Shown here one piece after another: positions 16,294-25,890 of a DNA stretch of 64,000 nt (the first letter of the stretch is position 1; each line of letters opens with the position of its first letter). The position numbers and the translations under genes are program-made. Source of the stretch: Bdellovibrionia bacterium (GTDB lineage: Bacteria; Bdellovibrionota; Bdellovibrionia; Bdellovibrionales; JAGQZY01); NCBI GenBank assembly GCA_030424715.1, contig JAUHWH010000005.1:124001-188000 (forward strand), in the 5' to 3' direction. The notes below the pieces were generated by a model. It saw only the letters and a list, made by a program, of their open reading frames with translations, searched no databases and had not been told where the DNA came from.

Positions 16294-18949
16294 CTTTTTT
16301 AAATCTCACAAGCACGAACTTGTCGAAAGTTCTGGTTTAGTTCCGATGAACGACCCCACACTGATGTTTACCAACGCCGGCATGAACCAGTTTAAAGATG
16401 TTTTCTTGGGCACCGACCAACGCCCTTACAACCGCGCCGTCACCATTCAAAAGTGCCTGCGGGCAGGGGGCAAGCACAACGATCTAGAAAATGTTGGCTT
16501 CACCGCTCGTCACCACACTTTTTTCGAAATGATGGGGAACTTTTCATTCGGTGATTATTTCAAGAAAGAAGCGATTGGCCTGGCCTGGTCCTTTCTCACA
16601 GAGACTTTAAAAATTCCAAAAGAGCGCCTTTACGTCACCGTTTTCACCACGGACGATGAAGCCGCAGAGATTTGGGAAAAGCAAATTGGCATTCCCAAAG
16701 AAAAGATTTTTCGCTACGGTGAAAAAGACAACTTCTGGCGCATGGGGAAAACTGGCCCCTGTGGCCCCTGCTCTGAAATCTTTTATGACCACAACCCTTC
16801 GGGCCCTCAAATTCCCATACACGAAGACGAAGACCGCTTTGTTGAAATTTGGAACCTCGTCTTTATGCAGTTCTTCGAAGATGAAAGTGGCAACCAAAGC
16901 CCACTGCCCAGCCCCTCAGTCGATACCGGAGCCGGAATTGAACGCATCGCCGCTGCCATGCAAGGCTGCAAAGACAATTATCAATGTGACATCTTCCAAC
17001 CCTTAATCCAGAAAGCCTGCGACGTCGCCGGCATTGAAAACAATTGGCAGAAATTAGCACAAAACTCCGAAACTCTCGGTGCCGTTAAAGTGGTCTCTGA
17101 TCATGCTCGTACCGCCGCTTTTCTCATCAGCGAGGGCGTACTACCGTCAAATGAAGGCAAAGGTTACGTCTTGCGACGGATCATGCGTAGAGCGATCCGT
17201 TATGCCCGCAAACTTAACGACAAGCAGTCTCTCTATCCGCAAGTGTGTGAAGAGGTCATTGCGACAATGGCCCCCCACTATCCGATCCTCAAAGAAAAAG
17301 AGGATTTTATTTTGAATGCCGTGCGTGCGGAGGAAAAACGTTTTTTACAAACTTTGGATAATGGCAGCGAGATCCTTATTGAAGAGATCAAAAAATTTAA
17401 AAGCCAGGGCCTTAGCGAGCTCCCTGGGCAGGCGGCGGTGACCCTGTACGACACCTATGGTTTTCCCTTTGATCTCACAGAACTGATTGCCAAAGAGCAC
17501 GGCATGACGGTGAACATTAAAGATTTTGAAAAAAACATGGAAGCCCTCAAAGACCTCGCCCGTAAGGCACACAAGTCGCACAATATCTCAAGCAACGAAA
17601 AGCATTTGGGCGAATGGACTCAAAGTCTCACTCCGTCCGATTTCGTGGGCTACGAACAGTTGAATGTGCAGTCGGAACTGCTGAGCCTAAGCGATGGCGA
17701 GACCACGGTTCCGACACTGACCGACAGCGGCTGGCTGGTTTTCAAATCGACCCCTTTTTACGCCGAAGGCGGAGGCCAAGTGGCGGATCAAGGGCACATC
17801 TATGATGCCAAGACCAACCGTATGGTTGGTCAGGTAAAAGATGTGAAAAAGATGAACGAAGTGGTCTTGCATTACGTGGCGCTAGAGAGTGAAATTAAGC
17901 CCGGCGAAACTTACCTTTTAAAAGTCGATCACTCCGACCGACAGGCCACGGCCAACAACCATTCAGCCACTCACCTTCTCAACGCCAGTCTCAAGCATGT
18001 TCTGGGAGATCATGTCAATCAAGCGGGATCTCTCGTCAACAGTCAAAAGTTACGCTTTGATTTTAATCATTCGAAAGCCCTCACCCCCGATGAAATTCAA
18101 CGAGTGGAGCAACTGTTGAACGAGCAAATCGCCGGCGCCTTTCCCGTCGCCCAAACAGTGATGGGCCAAAAAGAAGCCATTGCTGCCGGCGCCACCGCAA
18201 TGTTTGGTGAGAAGTATGCCGATGAAGTCCGGGTCATTTCTATGGGGTCGATGACTGATGCAAAGAGCTTTTCTATGGAGCTTTGTGGCGGCACCCATGT
18301 CTCCAACACCTCGCAGATACGTCTGTGCAAAATTCTTAGCGAAACCGGTGTCGCCGCTGGCGTCCGCCGAATCGAAGCCATCACTGGCACCGCTGCTTTT
18401 GAGTACCTCAACCGCTTAGCGGAAGAGAACATGGGAGCCCGTCAGTTACTGAATGAACGAGTGCCCGGTGTTGACGATGGCGATCAGCTGGATGGACAGC
18501 TGATTCTTTCAATCGAAGATTTAAAAACCAAAGTCAAACGACTAGAAAAAGAACTACAGCAGCAAAAAGCAGCCAGTGTTTCCATTGAAGACATCACCAG
18601 CAGCGCCGAAGAAAAGAGTTTACTGGGGGAACCTGGTTTGGCTCTATTCACTCGCGTGGCCATTAGCGACCGCAACCTTATGAGCGATGTGGTGGATAAA
18701 ATTCGCGACAAACATCAACGTATTGCCATGGTTTTGATCGGCGAAAGTGAAGACGACAAACCGCGACCGATGATCGTGGCGGTCAGCAAAGACCTTAAAA
18801 AACTTCACGCTGGAAAAATCACCAAAGAGCTGTGTTCAGTGATGGACGGTAAAGGCGGGGGACGCCCCGACTTCGCCCAGGGCTCCATCGGTAATATTGA
18901 TAAACTCAATGCCGCCAAAGACAGGTTTAATGAGCTCCTGGAGTCCTAA
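16259..18949 (+). CDS. alaS: Alanyl-tRNA synthetase
   Basis: Charges tRNA-Ala in the cytoplasm. The 896-residue protein has the AlaRS N-terminus ([42 protein letters not shown]), [15 protein letters not shown], the editing domain zinc sites [12 protein letters not shown] and [14 protein letters not shown], a coiled-coil stretch ([19 protein letters not shown]) and a C-terminal C-Ala domain ending [13 protein letters not shown]. Full length for the family (about 875). ATG 16259 follows GAGGGTGATCC and lies inside recX; the end overlaps mutY by 20 bases. Confidence 0.98.
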   Translation: [896 protein letters not shown]

Positions 18950-19949
18950 GGGAACCACCCTTGAGGCCAAAAAGTTGGTGGACTGGTACCGAGAAAACTC
19001 TCGTCCACTGCCCTGGCGAAAAAATCGCAACCCCTACCCTATTTGGATCTCCGAGATCATGCTGCAGCAAACCACTGTCAAAGCGGTGATCCCTTATTTC
19101 ACGAACTTTATGAAACGCTTTCCTGACGTAGAGTCGTTGGCCGAGGCCCGTATCGAAGACGTTTACGAACGCTGGGCCGGCCTTGGCTACTACTCACGAG
19201 CTCGCAATATTCACAAGGCCGCCCAGGAGATCAACGCCCTCTCTCGCTTTCCTCGCAAGCACCAACAGCTATTGCAACTCTCTGGTTTTGGCGACTACAC
19301 CGCCCGTGCTGTTAGCAGTCAGGCTTTTGGGGAGGCGGTGGGTGTGGTTGATGGCAATGTGATTCGAGTGTTCAGCCGTCGCTTCGGCCTCGCCGTTGAA
19401 CACTGGAAAACGAAAGAGAAAAGAGTTTTACAAGACATTGCCGACCATTACGCTCAGCTGCAAAAGCCCAGCGAGATCAATCAAGCCTTTATGGAACTTG
19501 GGGCGACCATTTGCTCAGTGCAAAGCCCCACTTGCCTCTTGTGCCCGCTAAAAAGAAATTGTATCGCTCTAAAAGAAGATCGAATCGCCGAGCTTCCTTT
19601 AAAAAAGCCGAAACGCCCCACCGAGATATGGCATTGGAATGTAGACCTGTTCGAAAAAGATGGGAAGTTTGCATTCGTAAAAAATGAGTACGCGCCATTT
19701 TTAAAAAAACAATGGATTTTGCCCGGATCGGTTTCTCAGAAGAAAACGGTCCCAAAGCGATTTGACTTCCAGCACGCCATCACCCACCACAAAATATTTG
19801 TTGAGATCACCAGAAGAAAGTCTAAATTTGATGGGGCAAAATTTGCCGACCTGACTTGGTTTTCTCGTAAGCAGCTAAAAGAAAAGGTACCTTTTAGCCT
19901 TATCCAAAAGACCATAGATATAGGGCTTGGTGACAAAAAAACGAGATAG
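18930..19949 (+). CDS. mutY: A/G-specific adenine DNA glycosylase MutY
   Basis: MutY removes adenine mispaired with 8-oxoguanine. From ATG 18930 (inside the alaS 3' end) the product is 339 residues: catalytic glutamate in SEIMLQQTTVKAV, the helix-hairpin-helix LSGFGDYTARAV followed by GVVDGNVIRV with the catalytic aspartate, and the iron-sulfur cluster C-X6-C-X2-C-X5-C (CSVQSPTCLLCPLKRNC). The C-terminal NUDIX-like 8-oxoG recognition domain is present but shortened. An ATG at 18909 and an upstream start at 18897 are possible but would add residues not seen in the family. Confidence 0.93.
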   Translation: MSSWSPKGTTLEAKKLVDWYRENSRPLPWRKNRNPYPIWISEIMLQQTTVKAVIPYFTNFMKRFPDVESLAEARIEDVYERWAGLGYYSRARNIHKAAQEINALSRFPRKHQQLLQLSGFGDYTARAVSSQAFGEAVGVVDGNVIRVFSRRFGLAVEHWKTKEKRVLQDIADHYAQLQKPSEINQAFMELGATICSVQSPTCLLCPLKRNCIALKEDRIAELPLKKPKRPTEIWHWNVDLFEKDGKFAFVKNEYAPFLKKQWILPGSVSQKKTVPKRFDFQHAITHHKIFVEITRRKSKFDGAKFADLTWFSRKQLKEKVPFSLIQKTIDIGLGDKKTR

Positions 19950-19963
19950 ACTACAATTAAGCA

Positions 19964-20971
19964 ATGTTCAATCCAACTTGCCGTCGCGCCTTCTCGTCCA
20001 TTCTCTTTGCCCTGTTGAGCCTATCTCTCGCCTCATTGGCGACCGCAGCGCCACAACAAGTCACCTGGAAGGGGCACAACCGTCAGGCTGTTTTTGTTTC
20101 CAGTGACGCCTTTGTTTTTGTCAGCACAAGTCGCAAAGCTCACAAAGACTCTCAGCTCTATTTCAAAGATCTGAAAACCGGTAAAGAAAAAAGGATCACC
20201 CACCAGAAAGGGCACCTCGCCAACGGCTTCTACATCAGTCAAGAGGGTCAGTTGTTCTACTCGAGTACGACAGACGAAGAAAAGGAAACTCCAGACGTTC
20301 TAAAAAAGCAACTGGACCGCTTTCCCAGTAACGTTAAGAATAATGACTTTTTTCATATCAACTTTTCTCCGCAGGAAATTTACAAAAGCCAACTTGATGG
20401 CACTCAAATCGAGCGTGTCACGGAGTTCTCCGGATACGACGGCTTTCCGGCTTACCTATCGAAAAAAGGACATCTCTATTTTTCTCGCTGGAAGAATAAC
20501 AAAATCGATCTTTTCGCGAAGTCACTCACAAGAAATTTAGCGCCCTGGAAAGTCACACAGACCGCCGGTCACGACTTGGGCTTGAAAGTTTCGCCTGACG
20601 AAAAGCACTTTACTTGGTTTCGCTTCTCTCCAGATTTTCGTTCTTCTCAGGTTCTCCTCTCTGATCTTGACTTCAAAACCCCAAAGTATCTCACCCTCGA
20701 AACAGGGGTGAACTGGTCTCCGAGCTGGCACCCCAATGGGCAGTCTATCCTCTATAGTGCCAGGGCCGCTAATAAAACCAATTTTGACATTTTTGAGGTC
20801 TCCGTCGACGGCGAGTGCCAACGTCAGATCACGTCGGCCTCGGGCGATGAGTTCTTCCCGACGGTGAGCCCCGATGGCAAAAAAATCTTGTTCACTTCGA
20901 CGCAAGCGGGTCATGAGCAGATCTTTAAAATGGACTACCCCAGCAAATTCGATTGCCCCAAGGCTCAATAA
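19964..20971 (+). CDS. TolB-like WD40/PD40 beta-propeller protein, periplasmic
   Basis: 335 residues with an Ala-rich signal peptide (ends about ATAA, residue 29) and repeated PD40 blades, e.g. LGLKVSPDEKHFTWFRF, VNWSPSWHPNGQSILYSARAA and EFFPTVSPDGKKILFTS. These repeats define the TolB/DPP-IV N-terminal propeller group, usually protein-binding in the periplasm. The N-terminal alpha/beta domain of TolB and Tol-Pal neighbours are missing, so this is not the tolB of the Tol system. It follows mutY by 14 bases. Ends at 20971; an inverted repeat CACAGCC/GGCTGTG (20973-21005) follows. Confidence 0.78.
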   Translation: MFNPTCRRAFSSILFALLSLSLASLATAAPQQVTWKGHNRQAVFVSSDAFVFVSTSRKAHKDSQLYFKDLKTGKEKRITHQKGHLANGFYISQEGQLFYSSTTDEEKETPDVLKKQLDRFPSNVKNNDFFHINFSPQEIYKSQLDGTQIERVTEFSGYDGFPAYLSKKGHLYFSRWKNNKIDLFAKSLTRNLAPWKVTQTAGHDLGLKVSPDEKHFTWFRFSPDFRSSQVLLSDLDFKTPKYLTLETGVNWSPSWHPNGQSILYSARAANKTNFDIFEVSVDGECQRQITSASGDEFFPTVSPDGKKILFTSTQAGHEQIFKMDYPSKFDCPKAQ

Positions 20972-21062
20972 ACACAGCCGAGCCCCAATAGCCCACAAGG
21001 CTGTGATGCGCATGGGTGGAGAATTACCATGAAAACCCAAGTAACTTTTGGTAACTGTAGTC

Positions 21063-21887
21063 ATGCGATTTTTTGGCTCAAAAGATATTAAGGTGCATTT
21101 AAAGCGTATCCTTCTCGCCCGTGACAAGCCTCAGGCTAGAGCCAAAGCCCTCGATATTCCCTGCGGCAATGGTGTTTCGTTGGAAACTCTCAGAGATATT
21201 GGCTACGCTGCGGAGGGGGCAGACCTCTTTCCGGAACTGAACCGAACCCAAGACTTTGTCGTGCACCAGGCCGACTTGTCGAAACCTCTCCCCTTCTCGG
21301 ACGAAGAACTTGAACTCGTCCTCTGCCAAGAAGGCATCGAACATATCGGTAATCAAAATGAAGTGTTCACGGAGTTCAGTCGAATTTTAAAACAAGACGG
21401 CACACTCATTGTTACTACCCCGAATTATTCAAACATCAAGTCTCGACTGAGTTACCTACTCACAGAAAGTGAAGCCTTCGGGCGCATCATGCCCGCCAAC
21501 GAAGAAGACAGTATCTGGCTGAGCTCTCAACAAGGCACTCAAGTCTACTTTGGCCACGTGTTTTTGACAGGCATTACCCGACTGCGCCTCTTCGCCCTCC
21601 TCGCGGGGCTCGAGATCAAGACCCTGCATTCGACCCGTATTAACTATACATCTCTGCTGTTTTTTCCGATTCTCTATCCGCTCATTGTTTTTTTTAGTTA
21701 CAAAACCTACCGACGGTTTGTTCGCAAAACCAAACAAAGAGAAATCGGCAAAGAGGTTTTAAAGTACATGATCATGCCCAAGGTTCTGCTTCAGGGACAT
21801 CTTGTGCTCGAGTTCGTCAAGCGCCGCAGCCCCAAGCAAGCCCTGCAAGAACGCCTTAGAAAACACGATTTTTCCATGACCACCTGA
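21063..21887 (+). CDS. Class I SAM-dependent methyltransferase
   Basis: From ATG 21063 the product is 274 residues. The Rossmann methyltransferase signature is seen: motif I ALDIPCGNGVSLETL, an acidic turn (GADLF), then DEELELVLCQEGIEHI and a motif LIVTTPNYSNIKSRL as in Methyltransf_11/Ubie-type enzymes acting on small molecules or lipids. A hydrophobic stretch (LLFFPILYPLIVFF, about residues 205-220) and a basic tail suggest membrane attachment, fitting a lipid or polysaccharide substrate. TTG 21048 is an alternative start. Downstream gene is 182 bases away. Confidence 0.82.
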   Translation: MRFFGSKDIKVHLKRILLARDKPQARAKALDIPCGNGVSLETLRDIGYAAEGADLFPELNRTQDFVVHQADLSKPLPFSDEELELVLCQEGIEHIGNQNEVFTEFSRILKQDGTLIVTTPNYSNIKSRLSYLLTESEAFGRIMPANEEDSIWLSSQQGTQVYFGHVFLTGITRLRLFALLAGLEIKTLHSTRINYTSLLFFPILYPLIVFFSYKTYRRFVRKTKQREIGKEVLKYMIMPKVLLQGHLVLEFVKRRSPKQALQERLRKHDFSMTT

Positions 21888-22069
21888 CCCTCAGCCCTTG
21901 TCGAGACGACGCCCCCCCACCCTGCAATAGGCTCAGTTGGCACGAATCAGGAGGCCCCCTCTCGATACAGTCGCCAGGCAACCCCTTGGTGCTTCTAGGT
22001 AGCTAGACTAAGGTTTGAATCGACCAAGAGGTGTTTGCAGGCCCTCGAATTCGGACTAAACTGGAGAGC

Positions 22070-22618
22070 ATGAAAGCTATCTTAATTATCCCATTTGTAT
22101 TCGCCCTTTTTGTCCACCTTCCTAGTTTTGCAGCCCCGATCCCGGGAACCACAAGCTCCAAAATCATGGCGCCCCAATTGGGTATTCACAAATCAAAGTT
22201 TGGCTTTGAGATTCTCGCCAAGAGCACAGCTTGGATCAAAACTCAGCCGCCCAAAAAAAGTCGCTTTATCGAGACGGTATACCGATCTCCGGTAACACGA
22301 AATAATGTTCGAGCCACTCTCACTGTTCGTGTCGACCGGATGAAGAATGAGACTTCTCTCAAAAAATATGTCCGACGCTGGATCAAAGAGTACCCCAAAT
22401 ATGGCTACGATGTTCTGGGATCCAAAGGATTTAAGACGAGCAAAAAACAAGGTTATGTTATCGATCTCATCAATGCTCGCAAAAAAAGGCAGTTGCGCCA
22501 GGTGATCTATCTCAACAACAAGACGGCAGTGCTAATGACCTGCCGAGATCACACCGAAAGCTTTAGCAGCTCACTGAAAGAATGTAATAACATTGTAAAG
22601 GAATTCCGCTGGAATTAA
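22070..22618 (+). CDS. Secreted protein of unknown function
   Basis: ATG 22070 is chosen for its GGAG at 22063-22066 and a signal peptide ending SFAA (residue 18). The 182-residue product is very basic (many KK/RK), with one conserved-looking core LGIHKSKFGFEILAKSTAWIKTQPP followed by strands RATLTVRVDRM and VIYLNNKTAVLMTC. The layout resembles small periplasmic PsbP/MOG1-like folds, but I cannot assign a family. A strong terminator follows, so it is a single-gene unit. Confidence 0.7.
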   Translation: MKAILIIPFVFALFVHLPSFAAPIPGTTSSKIMAPQLGIHKSKFGFEILAKSTAWIKTQPPKKSRFIETVYRSPVTRNNVRATLTVRVDRMKNETSLKKYVRRWIKEYPKYGYDVLGSKGFKTSKKQGYVIDLINARKKRQLRQVIYLNNKTAVLMTCRDHTESFSSSLKECNNIVKEFRWN

Positions 22619-22644
22619 GCTTTTTTCAAACATTTTAGAGACCG

Positions 22645-22674
22645 AAAAACCAGCCAGAAATCGCTGGTTTTTTT
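22645..22674 (+). terminator. Rho-independent terminator
   Basis: Arms AAAAACCAGC and GCTGGTTTTT around CAGAAATC, followed by a T-run. It ends the gene at 22070-22618; the A-rich left arm makes it work on both strands. Confidence 0.88.
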
Positions 22675-22752
22675 ATATACCCTGGCGAGAAAACTTGATA
22701 TTCAGGGTCTTTGAGGCTAAATCAACTTCCTTTCAATTACTAAGGAGGTCCT

Positions 22753-23184
22753 ATGGGATTGGTACAAGAATTTAAGGAATTTGCGATGAAGGGTAACGTG
22801 GTCGATCTGGCCGTTGCCTTTATCGTTGGTGGCGCTTTCAAAACAATCGTCTCGTCTTTGGTGAATGACGTTGTGATGCCACCCATTGGTTTGGCTCTGG
22901 GAGGAGTGAGTTTTGAACAGCTCTTTGTCAATTTGGGCCCTAATACCTATGAGAACATGGCCGCAGCCGTCAAAGATGGTGCCCCGATCATCAAATACGG
23001 CGCCTTTATCCAAACTATCATTGATTTTACAATCATTGCCTTCGTGGTGTTTGTGATGGTGAAAATGATCAATAGAATGCAAGAGCTCCGTAAAAAAGAG
23101 GAAGAAGAAGCTCCGGCTGCGCCGCCGGAACCCTCAGAGGATGTTTTGCTTCTTCGTGAGATCAGAGATTCTCTAAAAAAATGA
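22753..23184 (+). CDS. mscL: Large-conductance mechanosensitive channel MscL
   Basis: MscL is a pentameric inner-membrane pore that opens on osmotic downshock. The 143-residue protein has the N-terminal amphipathic helix ([29 protein letters not shown]), first helix continuing to [15 protein letters not shown], the periplasmic loop, the second helix [23 protein letters not shown], and a cytoplasmic acidic/Ala-Pro tail. Length and motifs are normal. ATG 22753 has a textbook AAGGAGG at 22742-22748. Confidence 0.97.
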   Translation: MGLVQEFKEFAMKGNVVDLAVAFIVGGAFKTIVSSLVNDVVMPPIGLALGGVSFEQLFVNLGPNTYENMAAAVKDGAPIIKYGAFIQTIIDFTIIAFVVFVMVKMINRMQELRKKEEEEAPAAPPEPSEDVLLLREIRDSLKK

Positions 23185-23207
23185 CCCCTACCCTCTAAAA
23201 AACAAAA

Positions 23208-23233
23208 AAAGCCCACTGTGAAAAGTGGGCTTT
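23208..23233. terminator. Bidirectional terminator between mscL and the DEAD-box gene
   Basis: Arms AAAGCCCACT and AGTGGGCTTT. On the minus strand it is followed by TTTTTTTGTTTTTT and ends the helicase gene; on the plus strand a shorter T-run (TTTCTT) ends mscL. Confidence 0.88.
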
Positions 23234-23281
23234 CTTGATTGGGAGAGTTCAAATGACTCTCTCCCCTGATTCCACCGGATA

Positions 23282-24961
23282 CTAGCCGAAAATCTTTTTC
23301 AACGCTCCAGTTATTTTACCGACAACTCCGCCACCTGACTTGGTATTCTTGTTTGTCGATCGCTTTTTTGAGCTCGTGCGCTTCTTCGGCTTATTGCTGC
23401 TTTTAGATTTCGGCCGATCTGAAGATTGATCTCGACGTTTACTGCTCTTCGGTCGCTCTTCTTTCTTTTTATGACGGCCCGATCTTTTGTCACGGTGAAC
23501 GCTTTTTGATTCAGAACTGTTCTCGTCGTCTTTTTTATAACGCGATCTTTTACTGTCGGATCTTTTACCATCCGTTTTTTTGTAATCGCGCTTCTTTTTA
23601 TCCCAGTCTTTGTCTTTATCTCGATCCTTGTCTTTATCCCGATCCTTGCTGCGATCCTTATTGCGATCTTTACTGCCACCTCTGGGACGACGGTCACCAC
23701 GCTTGCTATCAAAAGAGCCTTTCGAGCGACTTTTACGCACCAGTGACTCTCCACGGGGAAAAGGCGCGAAGTCGTCGGTGAGCTCATCGTTTTCCATCCA
23801 GTCAGCTTCGACCTCTCGACCCAAATATTTTTTGATACGATCCAAAGCCTCGACATCTTTATCCGAAACAAAGCTGTAGGCTTTGCCCTTTTCGCCCGCT
23901 CGGCCCGTTCGACCGATACGATGCACATAGTTCTCGGCATCATCAGGAAGCTCAAAGTTTATCACGAGGTCAACACCCTCGATATCCAAACCACGAGCGG
24001 CAACATCAGTTGCAACAAGAATATTTTCTCCGCCCTCTTCTCGAAAGCGGTCCATCACTCGTTTTCGTTGCGCTTGGGACAATAGACTTGAAATACCGGC
24101 GGCCTTGTAACCATTCTTATTTAAGAACTCGGCCACTCTCTCCACTTGGCTTTTAAAGTTGGTAAAAATAATAACCTGCTTGGGTTGCAAGCGCTTCATG
24201 ATACCCAAAAGATGTCCGGGCTTTTCACTGCCACCCAAGTGGAAAATTCGATCGTCCACATTGTCGGCGGTCATCTGATCTTGCGAAACCTTGATTTCGA
24301 CCGGGTTGGACCCGAACTGGTAAGCCACATTAAAGACATCCAAGTTCAAAGTCGCACTGAACAGCAACAGTTGTCGTTCTTCGGGGATGCGGCGAAGTAT
24401 GTATTTCATATCGTCTTTAAAGCCCATGTCAAACATACGATCGGCTTCGTCGAAGGTCGCCGAACGGACTTGCTTTAGATCAATCTTGTGCTGCTTGTAG
24501 AGGTCGATAAGGCGGCCGGGTGTCGCCACTAAAAATGTGTAGCCCTTTTCTAAACTCTCGATTTGCTTCTCAATGGAAACACCACCGTACACAACCACAA
24601 CGCGATGGTCGGTGCCTTTCAAAAAATCAAGGGCACAATCTTTAACCTGCTCCGCCAACTCTCGCGTAGGAACCAAAATAAGGTTAAAGTGGTTGTGCTG
24701 CCAATCTTTAAAAGCACGCTTCGACAATTCTTCGTCTTCACTGGGTTTTTCTGACCTCAACACACGCTCGATCAACGGCAACAAAAAGGCTGCGGTTTTT
24801 CCAGTACCGGTTTGGGCTAAGCCCGCAACATCTTGCCCCGACACAACCAAGGGAATGGCCTGATCTTGAATAGGTGTGCTTCGTTCAAAGCCCATCCCCC
24901 CAAGAATATCGTTAAGGTGACTCTCTAACTTATACTCACTAAACTGTTTACCTTGATCCAT
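23282..24961 (-). CDS. DEAD-box RNA helicase
   Basis: 559 residues. The helicase core (about 1-385) shows the Q motif (STPIQDQAIP), Walker A AQTGTGKTAAF, PTRELAEQ, TPGRLID, DEAD (DEADRMFDMGF), SAT, and motif VI HRIGRTGRAG. This group (RhlB/RhlE/CsdA) unwinds RNA in ribosome assembly, mRNA decay or cold growth; the subfamily cannot be fixed by eye. The C-terminal 150 residues are a low-complexity Arg/Lys/Asp/Ser tail with KD/RD repeats around residues 430-460, a likely disordered RNA-binding region. Monocistronic, ended by the terminator at 23208. Confidence 0.93.
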   Translation of the reverse strand: MDQGKQFSEYKLESHLNDILGGMGFERSTPIQDQAIPLVVSGQDVAGLAQTGTGKTAAFLLPLIERVLRSEKPSEDEELSKRAFKDWQHNHFNLILVPTRELAEQVKDCALDFLKGTDHRVVVVYGGVSIEKQIESLEKGYTFLVATPGRLIDLYKQHKIDLKQVRSATFDEADRMFDMGFKDDMKYILRRIPEERQLLLFSATLNLDVFNVAYQFGSNPVEIKVSQDQMTADNVDDRIFHLGGSEKPGHLLGIMKRLQPKQVIIFTNFKSQVERVAEFLNKNGYKAAGISSLLSQAQRKRVMDRFREEGGENILVATDVAARGLDIEGVDLVINFELPDDAENYVHRIGRTGRAGEKGKAYSFVSDKDVEALDRIKKYLGREVEADWMENDELTDDFAPFPRGESLVRKSRSKGSFDSKRGDRRPRGGSKDRNKDRSKDRDKDKDRDKDKDWDKKKRDYKKTDGKRSDSKRSRYKKDDENSSESKSVHRDKRSGRHKKKEERPKSSKRRDQSSDRPKSKSSNKPKKRTSSKKRSTNKNTKSGGGVVGKITGALKKIFG

Positions 24962-25052
24962 CTGAACTCGTAATTTTACCTTTGAATGCTGCCCTCTGAG
25001 CCTTAAACCTGGTCGAGGGAGGGGTTTTATCTGAATTTAAGACTTGGTTCTA

Positions 25053-25874
25053 TCACTGCTTGGGTTGGGCTGCAATGTTGAAAAAATCATCAATGATTCT
25101 GAGAGTTTCCAGGGGCTTCTCGGCATGGACCCAATGCCCCGCTCCGGGGACCGTGACCCCCTGAATCTTGGGGTTTTGCGACAGGACTTTGGCAAAATCC
25201 TCCGCCTTGAGATCTTCTGACTTCTCGCCTCGGATCAAAAGACTGGGCCCCGATAAGTTCTTAAACTCGGCCCAATAATCCCGATAGCGGGATTGCTCAA
25301 GGGTTTGACGAACGAGACGGGCCGAGAACAGCCAATCCCACTGACCATCGCGCTCTGCTAAATTGGAGTAAAAGAACTCCATGAGCATCTTGCTCGGGTA
25401 TTTGGCGAGAAAATCATTCTCCATAAACTTTCGCGCTTCAACTCGGGACAGGAAAGGGACCGGGACAAACGCCAGTTTATCCAAGATGCCCTGCATGGTG
25501 GCCCAATCCGACGAGGGACCAATGTCAACAATGGTGAGCGCAGCCACACGCTCCGAATGGCGATCTGTGAACACCAAAGCCACTCGCCCTCCCATGGAGT
25601 GCCCCACCAAATGAATGGGGTCGGTCCACCCAAGATGATCGAGGAGCTCCAGCAAATCGTCGGCAAAATCAGCGACCGTGAAACCAGATTCTGGATGAAA
25701 AGAGTGGCCGTGCCCTCTTTGATCAAAAATAAGGCACTGATACTTTTTTGAGAACTTTTTGGCGATACTGAGCCAGTTTCTTCCCTGCCCCATGATTCCA
25801 TGTAAAAATACTAACTTTGGGGATGAGTCCTCGCCAATAATTTGGTACTTAAGATCTTTTGCAGCGTGAACCAT
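25053..25874 (-). CDS. Alpha/beta hydrolase (YbfF-like esterase)
   Basis: 273 residues with a complete alpha/beta hydrolase core: LVFLHGIMGQGRNW (oxyanion HG), DQRGHGHS, nucleophile elbow VGHSMGGRVAL, acid residue region LLIRGEKSEDL, and catalytic histidine PGAGHWVHAEKP. The arrangement and length match the YbfF/acyl-CoA esterase group acting on small acyl esters. Cytoplasmic, no signal peptide. It is divergent from the poly(A) polymerase gene with only 16 bases between the start codons, so their promoters must overlap the coding regions. Confidence 0.85.
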   Translation of the reverse strand: MVHAAKDLKYQIIGEDSSPKLVFLHGIMGQGRNWLSIAKKFSKKYQCLIFDQRGHGHSFHPESGFTVADFADDLLELLDHLGWTDPIHLVGHSMGGRVALVFTDRHSERVAALTIVDIGPSSDWATMQGILDKLAFVPVPFLSRVEARKFMENDFLAKYPSKMLMEFFYSNLAERDGQWDWLFSARLVRQTLEQSRYRDYWAEFKNLSGPSLLIRGEKSEDLKAEDFAKVLSQNPKIQGVTVPGAGHWVHAEKPLETLRIIDDFFNIAAQPKQ

Positions 25875-25890
25875 TTGGAGCCTGACGACA

